From Scolanthus callimorphus (Eukaryota > Cnidaria > Anthozoa > Actiniaria > Edwardsiidae): 64,000 nucleotides of DNA. Of this stretch, positions 36,201-46,297 are shown piece by piece. The notes under the pieces were generated by a model that saw only the letters and a program-made list of their open reading frames with translations, made no database searches and was not told the DNA's origin. The translations under genes were made by a program, and so were the position numbers. Every line of letters starts with the position of its first letter. The stretch's first letter is position 1. The stretch covers positions 23,303,204 to 23,367,203 of the forward strand of contig CM066919.1 of assembly GCA_033964015.1 (NCBI GenBank), given 5' to 3'.

Positions 36201-39200
36201 ATACAGACCTCTATATTTTTGTGGTACTATAATTTCGTCTTAATCAATTATACAGAATTTTCTGAAACTGTGTAGTCTGATGTAGTTTTTCTACTACAGT
36301 AAATATTTCTTTTGCCTTTACTAGGAAAACTGAATTATGAAAGAGGTGTATGCTGCAAACACCCTAAAAGATACCATTTTATGGGAAAATGGCCTTTTTT
36401 TCATCTTTACCCTAATACCTGGAACCCGAATTTTAACCCCTAAAAGATGAGCACCCCCGCCCAACGACATATGGAGGTCCCCCCCTGGAAATTTATTTTC
36501 TTATTTTTAAGAAAAAACATGCTCCAAACATTTTTCATTTTTGAAAACCCTAGTCATGAATTTAGTGAGTGACGTTTTGGCACTTGACGATATCAACAAC
36601 AGGCAGTTCATATAATTTAATCCTTTTTTTTGTTTATTCTTCAGCAACAATGTCAAAGTGCAGTGAAGACAAAGATGGTATGGATAACAAAATATACTGA
36701 TAACCATCATTGTTTGTTATTTTTCATGATTATGTCAATCTCTTTTTAGCATTTGTAATAGACTTGGAAATAGAGACAAAAAAGGTGAAGGAGCTAATGA
36801 AAAAAAGCCCAAGGTAAGAACCTTCTTGGGGTCTCCAGATTTTTGCATATCTTTAACATATTTTCAGGCCTACTGGGCAGTCACAAAAATAGTTGCATCC
36901 ACAAAAATAGTTGTTGAGGAATTCTGGAATTCCAGGGTGGGTGGTCAAAGTAGAGCTTGGAATTCCAGGGTGGGCACCCTTAAGGGTTCAGGGTTAACTG
37001 TTTTTATTAGTAAATATCCATGGCAAAATTAAATCTTATGTCTTCATGCAATTAACTGTAGGTGGTTGAAAGTCCTCCCTTGCAATCAAATGTGAATGTG
37101 GAATCCCTCCTAGGGAAAGTGCTTGGAGGATAGGAAGGCTGGAAAACTCACTTGAGACTATAAAAGCTACATTAGAAGAGAGGCCAAGGGTGAAAGAGGC
37201 AGATAGTGCTCCAGTGCGATGTGTAAAGGTTTCTTACCAGGATAATGCTCCTGCGCAATGTGTAAGTTTGGGTTTGCCAGGATAATATTCTCACATGATG
37301 TATGATGGAGGGGCTAATGCTCTCGATGACACAATGTCAGTATCAGTTAAAATCTGTTGATCAGTTCTTATATGAAAAAATAAAACTTGAAATTCTGTTT
37401 TGGGTATGGCTGACTATAATTTCACACCCTGAAAATGATATCAGGCACTCCAGAGCCAGTTCATATCCATAAGATTCAGTTTGTTTCTTTTTTTATTTTA
37501 TTTTACAGCCATTCTCAGTTACATGCAGTCGCCGGGAAGAAAGCTTGCAAGCGAAACTCTTTTTTTTGTCAAACCTTCCATGGCAACGCACATGCTTTCG
37601 CCGGCTTGTTGGGCTCAGACAAGACAGAAAACGAGTTTTCGCTTGCAAGCTTTTTTTCCCGGCGGCCGCATCTGGGTCTGAGAATGGCTGTAAAACAAAA
37701 TTATCCAAGTACAAATGACATTGACAGGTATCAACACTTTATTTTCAGTCTACATCCCCAAGCAATGAATCAATTGGGAACCATGCGGATGCCCCACAGT
37801 TTGTAAGTCTGATCAAAGCATATTCATCCATTGTTACAGTGTTTCTATTTTCGCTATACTTGCACCTCATTGCTCTTGTAATTTTACAACTAAGCTAGTG
37901 TGTCTGCGCATTGTTTTCTGTATTTTACATTGGATTGTAGCGTTATCTTTCTTTTTGGTTATATACATTAAAGCAAACATGCATGATATAATTGTGTCTT
38001 TATAGATGGTCGATGGCATAAACTTGTTGACTGATATTCAGGCAAAAAAACCCAGAAAGTACGCACAGGTCCTCATGGAGAAACTCTTCCAAGAGGGAGA
38101 AATGCGCATTGGAATTGTCGAACCGAAAGATCCTGCTTCAACACAAAAGGTCACTCTAGACCCTACCAAGATAGGGCTTATCAAGAGTAAGTAGACCTTA
38201 ATAAAACAATAGACATTACTGGCAAAAAACCTTAGCTATCCAGCCCATTATTACAATATTTAACAATTAGTTGCCGAAGGCGACATAAATATTCTTGGTT
38301 TTCATATGACGTCATCAAAAAGCTAACTTCTAAACCAAGAGACCTACAGATATGTCCTTTCTGTGATGAACATAACTCTATTCAAGGATTTGTCACGAAA
38401 TTTCGGCACATTCTGCCAAGTAGTTCTCGAGATATCGCCAAAGCTATTTATGTCACGCAACACCAATCACGTATTTTGAACTTGCCGATTTCACTCAATT
38501 TGCACCATTCTTACCTTTTTGGCACGTCAGCATGTTATGAAAGTTCATATTTACTATTCGGATACTATTCTTATAATTTGGATTGAAAATAGTGTCGTTT
38601 TGGAGACCCGATTAATTGGCCTCCATTATGGAGGGGGCTCCAACATGGCGACTCCATACAATTACTGTACAAAATGGCGCACATTCACTTGCTAATATCT
38701 CGCTCGGAAAGTGACCAATCGGCCTAAAATTTACACAGGAAACAAGATTTTGTAGATTCTTTATAATTCTATTAGCCACCCAGTGTTTAGAAGTTAATTT
38801 AGAGAAATAAATTTCGTCACATGACAAGTGAAAACCAAGAATTGTGACCTTGACTTAGCCTGTGGCAACTAATTGTTTTAGTATAATTACTCCAGCGACT
38901 TTCGATAATTTTGACAAAATAAATGGGTTTTAGGGGATTACTATTAATGTTTAGTTTCTTGTATAAAAAGTGGCTGATAGGCTGAAAAATGAAAAATGGA
39001 ATGGCCCATAATGTTCCTTGACAAAATGGATGGGCAAAAATTCCAAGGGGTGTAAAGGTCTATTGGGCAGTCGCAAAGAAAATGTGCATCTCCCCCCCCC
39101 CCCCTATTAAGGACTCAAGTCACAGCTACCCACCCCCTGGATTTTTATTTATTTTTACCATCTGCCCTGAAATTCCAGTGATATTTTTCTTGACCACCTA

Positions 39201-42200
39201 GGAAATTGGGCTAGCCCACCTGGATTTTTGTATTTTAAGGTTACGGTACTTACCATCTTGGCCAATCAGCACACAGAATCTGTGCATTTGTTTTAGCTAA
39301 TGTCTATAATACACAGTGACTACAACATATGGTTTTATTTTTGTTGCTTGCCAGAGTTTGTGCAAGACGCGCTGCCATGAAACAAATTATGCTCTATAAA
39401 ATCCAGAAAAGTTTGCATGTCTTTGGTCATCTTTATAGACCGATTCCAGCTGACATCATTGTTTACATATTTTTCTCTTTAGAATGTTCGGCGAGACTAC
39501 AAAATGATATGGTCTGAATATCAATAAAGGGTGATAAATTAAACATGGTAGAAAAATTGAACTCGATATCTTGTATTGTCAGCGCGTGATGCGAAATTCA
39601 ATTTACAGAAAATGTATGGCGTACTTCGACCACAAGATTCAAGCACAATTTTAAGAACCGCAAGTAGTCTGAAAACATGCCGAAAACAAGTCAGTGATGA
39701 AATAATATCCTGCAAACGGTAATAAAATAGTTCTAACCAATTTGTGTTATAGTTTAAAGGTTTTTCAAAAGCACCTGAGTTACTGGAGGGCAAAAAGCAT
39801 TGAAAAAGCTAATTAGCCATACATTTTCTGCAAAATCAAACTTCGTGCCGCGCGCTTGTTTTACATGATATTGAGCTGAGATTTTCTACTAATATTCCAT
39901 TTGTCACCCTTAATTGATATTCAGAAACAATCCTTTTGCAGCGGTGTTGGAATGCCTGTCGATTCTGGTTGATGCTTATGCAAATGAGTCAAAATGTAAA
40001 CAATGTAACTCGCCTATATACCTTTGTCTTATCACAACTGGTCAGGAGCAGATATCTTTAATAAAAAGACCTTGTTGAGGAAGAAATTAATGTGGCTTTC
40101 ATGGTTTTAACAGAATGCATCCAGATCAAGTTCTCTATGTCAGACAAGAAGTTTAATTTAGAGTGGGTAAATATCAAGAATGGCATGAACCAGAAGTGCC
40201 TGGATCTCGTCAAAAAGTACAAGAAGTCCCTTCCGAAGGAAGAGGATCCCAAGAAAAATGTCCAGTCTGTAACTGATGATGACAAGGAGTAAAGGGAATT
40301 AGCATATCTAAGCATATCTATCATACCATATAACTTGATTCAATTTTTGTTAGTTAATGGCCTTTTACAACAGTCCAGATCAAGTTCTCTATGTCAGACA
40401 AGAAGTTTAATTTAGAGTGGGTAAATATCAAGAATGGCATGAACCAGAAGTGCCTGGATCTCGTCAAAAAGTACAAGAAGTCCCTTCCGAAGGAAGAGGA
40501 TCCTAAGAAAAATGTCCAGTCTGTAACTGATGATGACAAGGAGTAAAGGGAATTAGCATAATATCTAAGCATATCTATCATACCATATAACTTGATTCAA
40601 TTTTTGTTAGTTGGCCTTTTACAACAGTCCAGATCAAGTTCTCTATGTCAGACAAGAAGTTTAATTTAGAGTGGGTAAATATCAAGAATGGCATGAACCA
40701 GAAGTGCCTGGATCTCGTCAAAAAGTACAAGAAGTCCCTTCCGAAGGAAGAGGATCCTAAGAAAAATGTCCAGTCTGTAACTGATGATGACAAGGAGTAA
40801 AGGGAATTAGCATAATATCTAAGCATATCTATCATACCATATAACTTGATTCAATTTTTGTTAGTTGGCCTTTTACAACAGTCCAGATCAAGTTCTCTAT
40901 GTCAGACAAGAAGTTTAATTTAGAGTGGGTAAATATCAAGAATGGCATGAACCAGAAGTGCCTGGATCTCGTCAAAAAGTACAAGAGGTCCCTTCCGAAG
41001 GAAGAGGATCCTAAGAAAAATGTCCAGTCTGTAACTGATGATGACAAGGAGTAAAGGGTAGCATATCTAAGCATTCTAGCATACCATATAACTTGATTCA
41101 ATTTTTGTTAGTGGCCTTTTACAACAGTCATGTGCGGCAGGTACAAAACGCAGGTCACAGGTCACAAGTAGAACGTTGTCTACTTGTGACCTGTGATCTG
41201 TGACCTGCGTTCTACTTGTGACCTGTGACCTGCGTTTTGTACCTGCCGCAGTCATGTGACCTACCAATTTAGCCTAAGAAGACTTGAGAGCAGGAAAGCA
41301 TTGACTTTTTTAATGCACACTCCTTAGAAGTTATTGATAATACAACCATTACATTTTTTCTATAGCCAATAAAACTTGAGATTGAGTGAAATCTAGTAGT
41401 CTCCAATATTCATTGCAAAAGCCTGTTGGGTCCTGTATAATAACCCATAGGACCCTGTGAAAGAACCTGTAGGATCCTATAAGATCTTACAGGTTTATAT
41501 ATGGGATCCTACAGGTTCCTATATGGGATCCTACCAGTTCCTACTTGGGATCCTACACAAGATCCTACAAGTTCCTACATAAGATCCTACCCAGACCCCA
41601 CAGGTTCCTACACAAGATCCTACTCAGGATCCTACCCAGGATCCTACAGGTTCCTACACAAGATCCTACTCAGGATCCTACCCAGGACCCCACAGGTTCC
41701 TACACAAGATCCTACTCAGGATCCTACCCAGGATCCTACAGGTTCCTACACAAGATCCTACTCAGGATCCTACCCAGGATCCTACAGGTTCCTACACAAG
41801 ATCCTACCCAGGTTCCTACATAAGATCCTACCCAGGATCCTACAGGTTCCTGCACAAGATCCTACCAAGGATCCTACAAGTTCCTACACAAGATCCTACA
41901 GGTTCCTGTCCAGGGTCCTGTGTAGGATCTTATGTAGGGTCCTCTACAAGATCCTATAGGATCCTGCACAGGGACTTATAGGAACTTATAGGATCCTACA
42001 GGTTCCTATCAGATCCTATAAGTTCTTGCTCAGGATCCTACCAGTTCCTGTACAGGAACTTGTTTAGGAATTCTATAGGATCCTATAGGATCCTGTGCTG
42101 GATCTTACGTAGGAACTGTTTAGGATCTTATAAGAACCTGAACAGGATCCTGCTCAGGAATTTTCACCAGGGATGGTACATAAACAACGCATCACGTGGT

Positions 42201-45200
42201 ACATAAAAAGCATTCACACAATCAATTTTAGGCAGCCACCGGCGGGCAGAAAAAACTAGGGTTGCTGCGGTTTACTGGGATGCATAGTACCTCAAGCTAG
42301 ATTTTCGCAAAGACCCTCTGACATGAAGAGATATGATTAAACACATACTAGACATAATTCACTGATCCCGCATTCATTGTTATACCCCTAGTTACTGTTG
42401 CTACGTCGGACAAGCCAATTTTATCTTTGGCATAGAGCGCGGAAAAGACACCAATTGCATTTAGATTTTATATTTTTATCTTGAAAATCTGAATAATTAT
42501 TGAAAAATCTTCGATATTCAAGTTTGTTGCTCGGACATTTTGAATTCCGCAGGAAAAACTTCCTGTTGTTTGCTATGAGTGGGCGGAGCTATTGTCAAAA
42601 TAGGGATTGGTCTATTACCCTGACATTGGTGGTACTTTAATGTTGGCCTTTCACAAGACTTTGCTTGTCGCTTCGTGACAAAAGTTCACTTACGACTCAT
42701 TTCAGCTCGCTGGAGCCTAGGGGAGATGGCAGGATTTAAGAAATTAAGAGATATTGAGCATCCCCTACTTTGGCGCATCCCCAGAGAAGCACGCAGGCGA
42801 ACCCCCGACGAATGCCAGCGGAGCGCCAAAGACGTGACGATTGCGTGAAGCACTGAAGGCGCGAGCGAGTGCAGAAGGCACGCTTCATCGGGGGTTTGCT
42901 CACTTCTCTGGGAATGCACCAAAGTCGGGGCTGTTAGCAGTCTATGTACATCACAACTTCTGAACTTGTTTTCGCTATTGGCTTTTTGTACTGATCTCAT
43001 TGTATTCCCCACAGAATGGCACAGAAAAGATAACAGAGTACAACTTCTAATAGTTGGACCAGAGGTCAGTAACTATTTAAATGCCATATAACTTTGATTG
43101 ATAACAGTTTTAAAGTCTGTAATCCCCTCTCTGTGCATCCATTATTGTAGAGCCCCAGATGTTGGGAGTTCTTTAGCAAACACCATCAGGATGCTTGACC
43201 AATGATAAAAAGGTCCCCAAAATAGCTGTGAAGACTCGCGCAAGGTGCTCAGGCAGACTTGTGTACCCAGTCGCTGTAAAACTCTTATTTTCTTTCATTC
43301 ATGGCAGTGTATTTGTACTTACCGCAGTCACCTAAAATTCGCCCTATTATTCCAAGACCCCCTCATGCATGTTCTCAGAAACCGACACCATATGATTAGG
43401 GACCGTTCATTTTTTATCAGGGAGGGGGGGCGGTGGAAATGAGGGGGGGGTCACCCAAAAAAATACGCCACTAAAGGGGGGGGGTCACCCAAAAAAATAC
43501 AAGCACATAACAGGGAGGAAACGAAAAGTTTGTATTTTTTACAGCATGCAATATGTTTGTTACATGTTTCAACTCGCTTATATGTTTCTAATTTCACTCA
43601 ATACTTAATAAAAATTTCGGCGCGGCAGAATTTAACATATAATATGCACTAATAGGCCTGCCGGGCAGTCTCTATGTTTGAAACAACACACGGTAAGCGT
43701 GAGTTCAACGTTTAGTCATTTGGGCCGCGCTTCAAGCACATGAATAATAATAATTTCTTCATTTGCGGAGCGCATGAAAAATATTACCTAAAGGCTCAGG
43801 AGCCCTTCACTAGGAGCTTTCATCTAACCTATATAATTAGCGTATTTCCTGGGCTCCTGACAGGCTTTGTTTACTATACACAAAAAACCATCTACCCTTT
43901 TTCTGAGGCTTGATGAAATGCGGTTATCAAAAGTTGGGCGCGGTTCGCGCGCAAACATTATGTGACCCCTCTTTATGTAAAATGTCTTCTACTAGGTCAA
44001 ATCAAAGTTAATCGAGTGGAATGGTTAGGAAACCTGACACCCTGTTATTGTACTATCTCTTTGTTCAGTTTTTCTGTGGAATCCTTTTGTCTGTGCACTG
44101 TCACGTTACTGTCACCTACGCACATCATATGAGCTTGAAACAAAAGATTGTGCACTCTCAATGTCACGTGATAGCCCCTCTGAACATCCAACCAACGCTA
44201 TTGTGTTGTTCCTTTGAAGTTTACCGGGCTTCCTAACCATTCCCCTCTATAAACTATGGTCAAATAGGGGACCTGAGGTGGGTGTCACGAAAACGTTCAA
44301 TAGTCAATAGTTCTGAGGGGGGATCGGTTCCTTAGCTTTGACAAGAAGTAAGAAAAACGTTAAGAAGAATGAGACTGCATCACTTAGGCAAGAGTATATC
44401 TTACAGGGCAAGCATTTATAAGGGGGGGTGGGGCACCAGAAAAAATACATTGGATTTTGGGGGGCCACCTAAAAAAATACGGACATGAAAGGGGGCCACC
44501 CAAAAAAATACAGGGTCTCCCCTCATTTCCACCAGCCCCCCCTCCCTGATAAAAAATGAACGGTCCCTTAGCAACTTCATTTATTATCCATCTCAATATT
44601 AAAGTGACCCCTGTTTTTTATTTTTCAGCTTGATAAGCAATATTCATTGGATGTTTATGAAGAAGTCAAGAGGTAAGAACTGCATCTATTTGGTCATAAG
44701 TGTCATCATAGGTACCGACCTAACCCAAATGCCGGGACGACTTCCTGAGGTCATCTTCGCCGCTCCTGGCTACCTATGTGATTTCAGCGACCACAGGCAA
44801 CCCAGTGACAAGAGCATGGGCAGCCCAGATAAACTCGAGTATAAGCGCTTACAATGTGTCGGAGACTGATCGTCACGATACATTTAGTGCTAGTCACGAT
44901 ATGTTACCCATTGATTGACATTCAATATTAATACTTTGAACTGCGTAGGACTGGGCCTAGCGCGTAAGAAGGCCAAGTTAGTGATATTATTTTAGAGTGT
45001 GAGCATGAACAGTGATCAGTGAGAAAACAGTGACAAACGGGATTGTCAACCTTGTGAAATCGGGATTTTGCTGTGATTGTATTAAACTGGATAAACGAAC
45101 CCAAAAGTGACTGGTTCGTGATTCTTGGGAGGCGCGATTCACGACAAATGTTTATCTGTTTTATTTTAGACTAGAGGGAGTCATCGTGAAACCCTCTGTC

Positions 45201-46108
45201 CAGAAAGCAGGCATGCACGCACTAATGCGGGATTCCTTTGCTGTGCTGAACACGTCTCTGAGCGAAGGGATGGCAACGACTCTTCTAGAGGTAATTTTTA
45301 GCAGCAAACTCTTGAGGTCTCTTGATGTGAGCGAAGTCTATAACATGTCCAAACAGACGGACGGAAGAAGCACCAGAGAAAGAGACGGACAGGCAGAAAG
45401 TCTCGAGACAGACAGTCAGAAAGACAGCAGGCAGGCAGATAATCAAGCCGGTAGGGAACCTGCCTGACAGGGACTTCCCTGCTAGCGAGGGTCGCGAGGA
45501 AAAGAGCCCCTCAGCCAGCGAAATGCCGAGAAAAGAGGCCTCTGCTAGCAGGGAAGACAGGGACTGCAAAATTTCGAAATTTCCAGGTCAGCATTTCCCG
45601 CGTTTCTTATCACAGGGAATTTTTGCGGAAACCCATTCTTGCTATTCTTGGGAAAAGTGGAATATCTAATTCCGAGCGAATAACTTGTATCAATCTCAAC
45701 TGCAGCGACACTTCTGAAAATAAATTTACAGTAACCAAAATTACTATAAGATTATTGGATACAGCCATGTGAATTATGAAAATCTCAGCAAGGTTCCTTT
45801 GGCCTCTGATTAAAGTTGTCTCATTATTGATTTCACCGCAGGCTATGATGCTGGGTGCCCCAGTCCTCGCTCGCAGCATTCCCGCCAACACAGCCATCAT
45901 AAGGCACAGGGAGACCGGTCTACTATTCAGCACCCCAAAGGAGTTTGTGCAGCTGGCAACGGAACTGATCGGGTCGGAAGACCTGCGGAAGCATTTAGCG
46001 CACAATGCAAAAGAATACGTGCTAAAGAATCATTCTGAAGAAACCGAGAAAAGAACTTATGAAAAAATTGTAAGGAGTCTTGTTGGGGATGACAGCCAAG
46101 GTCAGTGA
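24241..46108 (+). CDS. GLT1D1: GLT1D1-like glycosyltransferase, exons 2-11 (first exon not found)
   Basis: Glycosyltransferase 1 domain protein (GT4-type fold, nucleotide-sugar donor; acceptor unknown). Exons: 24241-24389, 24610-24715, 25071-25122, 26234-26293, 26499-26536, 27079-27151, 43015-43064, 44629-44672, 45170-45290, 45842-46108 (TGA). Phases agree throughout except exon 26234-26293, which lacks one base. Motifs collinear with animal GLT1D1: ESGLHCILAGVDEFD, VFGGTDINE, FLLAGGLRPVKDVLYL, VQLLIVGPE, the donor-site signature SEGMATTLLE (E-x7-E) and the C-terminus GAPVLARSIPANTAIIRHRE. The first exon, expected to carry a TGN-type N-terminus and to end in phase 2, was not recognised upstream. 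The intron 27152-43014 holds the 15-kb transposon; the intron 43065-44628 holds a Harbinger-like element. Confidence 0.88.
24809..24968. repeat. foldback MITE (GGGGCGTAGCCAGG ends)
   Basis: CAGGGGCGTAGCCAGG at the left and CCTGGCTATGCCCCTG at the right are inverted, around C-rich runs. In a GLT1D1 intron. Confidence 0.75.
27181..27370 (+). repeat. left terminal inverted repeat of the 15-kb element
   Basis: TACTATGCATCCCAGTGAACC, then TTTTTATGTACCATGTGATG, GTTTATGTACCACGTGATC and CATCCCTGGTGGAAATCCTG, in the order seen inverted at 42150-42289. Insertions of differing length separate the shared blocks, so the two ends are diverged. Confidence 0.75.
27355..29045. repeat. left subterminal array of AGGATCCTGTACAGGAAACCA repeats
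   Basis: Dense array (27355-28495) of an about 22-bp unit: a palindromic AGGATCCT core, then GTACAGGAA and CCA(C/T). Units such as GATCCTGTACAGGAA recur dozens of times with changes such as GATCTTGTACAAGAA. A few more units appear at 28965-29045 after a 0.47-kb repeat-free stretch that looks inserted. Long ORFs across the array with repeating VQET/GFLYR-type peptides are by-products. It parallels the subterminal binding-site arrays of En/Spm elements. Confidence 0.85.
28496..28964 (-). other. repeat-free stretch inside the left array; possible 3' end of a minus-strand transcript
   Basis: Lacks the array repeat that flanks it on both sides. On the minus strand a short frame ends KFSPNIVEDN-stop near 28817, and further on a TGAATAAACTTGACTTTG sequence resembles a polyadenylation signal region (about 28490-28515). 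It could be a terminal exon or an insertion; I do not recognise the peptide. Confidence 0.3.
29879..34089 (-). CDS. CACTA/EnSpm-like transposase (tnp2/DUF4218-like architecture), frame-broken
   Basis: Three exons on the minus strand: 33688-34089 (MESDRNLIQ, Ser/Asp-rich), 32157-32669 and 29879-31676, joined by GT-AG introns in consistent phases. Signature stretches: CITLYWHVDGAPAVKSKS, HVADLMAKGPSLN, GCSICLHPGKR, IKGPSSVHDILSIPNMLLLD followed by YMHQVLEGEF, and NSHSLVHLPEQVRQHGPLIL with SAFVFESMLAHLKRL. These resemble the tnp2/Transposase_21-plus-DUF4218 arrangement of CACTA-type and related metazoan elements; the assignment is from memory of those families. Frame breaks at about 31213 and 30043 and near the end of exon 1 each need one extra base; one near 32465 needs a different change. 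So it is either decayed or affected by the window's consensus errors. Small MITEs lie in both introns. Confidence 0.65.
31722..31934. repeat. foldback MITE in a transposase intron
   Basis: GAGCCGATTTCACATGACTGTC and GACAGTCACGTGAAAACTGCTC are inverted arms with mismatches; the inner AGCCAATCAAATT/CAATTGGCT pair is weaker. Confidence 0.65.
33040..33157. repeat. foldback MITE in the first transposase intron
   Basis: ACACTTAATGACTGC and GCAGTCATTAAGTGT are perfect inverse arms; inner arms CGAGTTTTGTTTTCCCGAG and CTCG/AAAACTCG continue the stem. Confidence 0.75.
34090..34444. promoter_or_regulatory. divergent promoter between transposase and BEN gene
   Basis: The 355 bp separate the transposase start (34089, minus) from the BEN gene start (34445, plus), and so should drive both genes of the element. 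It contains CGAGGATCATCGAGGATCGAG (about 34171-34191), a GATC-bearing direct repeat loosely like the subterminal core. A regulatory role for it is speculation. Confidence 0.5.
34445..41054 (+). CDS. BEN-domain protein encoded by the 15-kb element
   Basis: Exons: 34445-34508 (MSQMKITSERLQKRQLEK), 35715-35831, 36645-36677, 36750-36813, 37114-37261, 37749-37802, 38006-38186, then a terminal exon at 40114-40292 or one of three later copies. Every junction is GT-AG and in phase with no frame break. About 230 residues: basic N-terminus, acidic then lysine-rich stretch (DGDEDEEPAGKKKK), possible coiled coil (GRLENSLETIKATLEERP) and a C-terminal BEN domain. BEN features are YAQVLMEKLFQEGEM, the hallmark LDPTKIGLIK and FNLEWVNIKNGMNQKCLDL. 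BEN domains bind DNA, often palindromic sites, in chromatin factors and some viruses. Opposite the transposase in a TIR element, it may bind the subterminal repeats (inference). A host gene trapped in the element is the alternative. Confidence 0.78.
37501..37695. repeat. foldback MITE (GCCATTCTCAGTTAC family), copy in BEN intron
   Basis: TTTTACAGCCATTCTCAGTT and the inverse AGAATGGCTGTAAAA bound two facing GCTTGCAAGCGAAA/TTTTCGCTTGCAAGC arms. A second copy lies at 54076-54254. Confidence 0.75.
38262..38877. repeat. ~0.62-kb interspersed repeat (AACAATTAGT family), copy 2
   Basis: Inverted relative to 19829-20470. Perfect 14-bp ends AACAATTAGTTGCC and GGCAACTAATTGTT identify it as a TIR-type element. 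Lies in the last BEN gene intron. Confidence 0.8.
40121..41055 (+). repeat. four tandem copies of the BEN gene terminal exon (254-bp period)
   Basis: The block starting CCAGATCAAGTTCTCTATG occurs at 40121, 40375, 40629 and 40883, exactly 254 bp apart. Each copy encodes the same C-terminus from QIKFSMSDKKF to SVTDDDKE-stop; the fourth has one Lys-to-Arg change. Copies 2-4 carry their own acceptor (TTTTACAACAG|TCCAG) at 40374, 40628 and 40882, which keeps phase with the exon ending at 38186. Copy 1 uses TTTTAACAG|AATGCATCCAG and adds two residues. Confidence 0.92.
41133..41250. mobile_element. 118-bp hairpin insertion with 6-bp target duplication
   Basis: Arms TGCGGCAGGTACAAAACGCA and TGCGTTTTGTACCTGCCGCA are perfect inverses, enclosing repeated GGTCACAGGTCACAAGTAGA sequence. 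GTCATG flanks both sides (41127-41132 and 41251-41256). It interrupts what looks like the start of a fifth terminal-exon unit (TTTTACAACAG ends at 41127). Confidence 0.8.
41428..42165. repeat. right subterminal array of GGATCC-centred repeats
   Basis: Repeats such as AAGATCCTACTCAGGATCCT, ACCCAGGATCCTACAGG and TTCCTACACAAGATCCTA recur through about 740 bp. They share the AGGATCCT core with the left array but have a different spacer, and form a higher-order unit of about 54-72 bp. It ends at CTGCTCAGG-AATTTTCACCAGGGATG, the inverse of the left end. Confidence 0.85.
42150..42289 (-). repeat. right terminal inverted repeat of the 15-kb element
   Basis: CACCAGGGATGGTACATAAAC, CGCATCACGTGGTACATAAA, then TTTACTGGGATGCATAGTA: the inverse of the left end at 27181-27370. 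An extra stretch (about 42226-42268) has no counterpart on the left. Confidence 0.75.
42720..42950. repeat. foldback repeat before GLT1D1 exon 43015
   Basis: CCCCTACTTTGGCGCATCCC with AGAGAAG at the left is inverted as CTTCTCTGGGAATGCACCAA and AGTCGGGG at the right; inner CGAACCCCCGACGAATG pairs with CTTCATCGGGGGTTTGC. Confidence 0.6.
43399..44567. mobile_element. 1.2-kb PIF/Harbinger-like non-autonomous element
   Basis: TIRs GGGACCGTTCATTTTTTATC and GATAAAAAATGAACGGTCCC are perfect over 20 bp and continue through the GGAGGGGGGGC...GGTGGAAATGAGGGG region. Flanked by TTA on both sides (43396-43398, 44568-44570), the 3-bp duplication typical of PIF/Harbinger. No transposase inside. A foldback unit with arms GGAATGGTTAGGAA (about 44018-44243) is nested in it. 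Confidence 0.8.
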
Positions 46109-46297
46109 TGGAGGTAAAATGAGAACAGGACTAGTCTAACTACCTTAAGTAACAAGACGTGCGACGTGCGATGTGCAAACACCACGAAATAATCAAGTAG
46201 TTCATCAATTATTCGCGTGCGGTTAACCAGATATTCGCGAGCGGTTTACGACATAATCGTCTAGTACGTTTTACCACTTCCTTGCTAGCGGCGATTT

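Larger units (their letters stand above)
27181..42289. mobile_element. 15.1-kb DNA transposon carrying a transposase and a BEN-domain gene
   Basis: The large GLT1D1 intron is bounded by inverted repeats: left TACTATGCATCCCAGT (27181) and right ACTGGGATGCATAGTA (ending 42289). Going inward both ends show, in the same order and inverted, GCTTTTTATGTACCA, GTGATGC, TTGTTTATGTACCA, CATCCCTGGTG and CTGAGCAGGATCC, then kilobase-scale arrays of a GGATCC-centred repeat. Inside are a CACTA/EnSpm-like transposase (minus) and a BEN-domain gene (plus), divergent from a shared promoter at 34090-34444. Target duplication is only 2 bp and ambiguous: CC outside TACTATG, or TA if the ends are CTATGC. Subterminal repeat arrays and a two-gene layout resemble En/Spm-type elements. 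Calling all of it one unit is inference from paired ends; nested MITEs have enlarged it. Confidence 0.72.

Noticed and set aside
40058..41101. Repeated minus-strand ORFs with FFLGSSSFGRDFLYF peptide
   Set aside because: Antisense shadows of the BEN terminal exon copies.
41501..41959. 152-codon ORF with repeating PTQD/SYTRSY peptides
   Set aside because: Frame through the right subterminal array; not a gene.
27181..42289. Polinton/Maverick element, suggested by the 15-kb size and inverted ends
   Set aside because: No DNA polymerase B, retroviral-type integrase, packaging ATPase or capsid-like frame; instead a CACTA-like transposase and a BEN gene.
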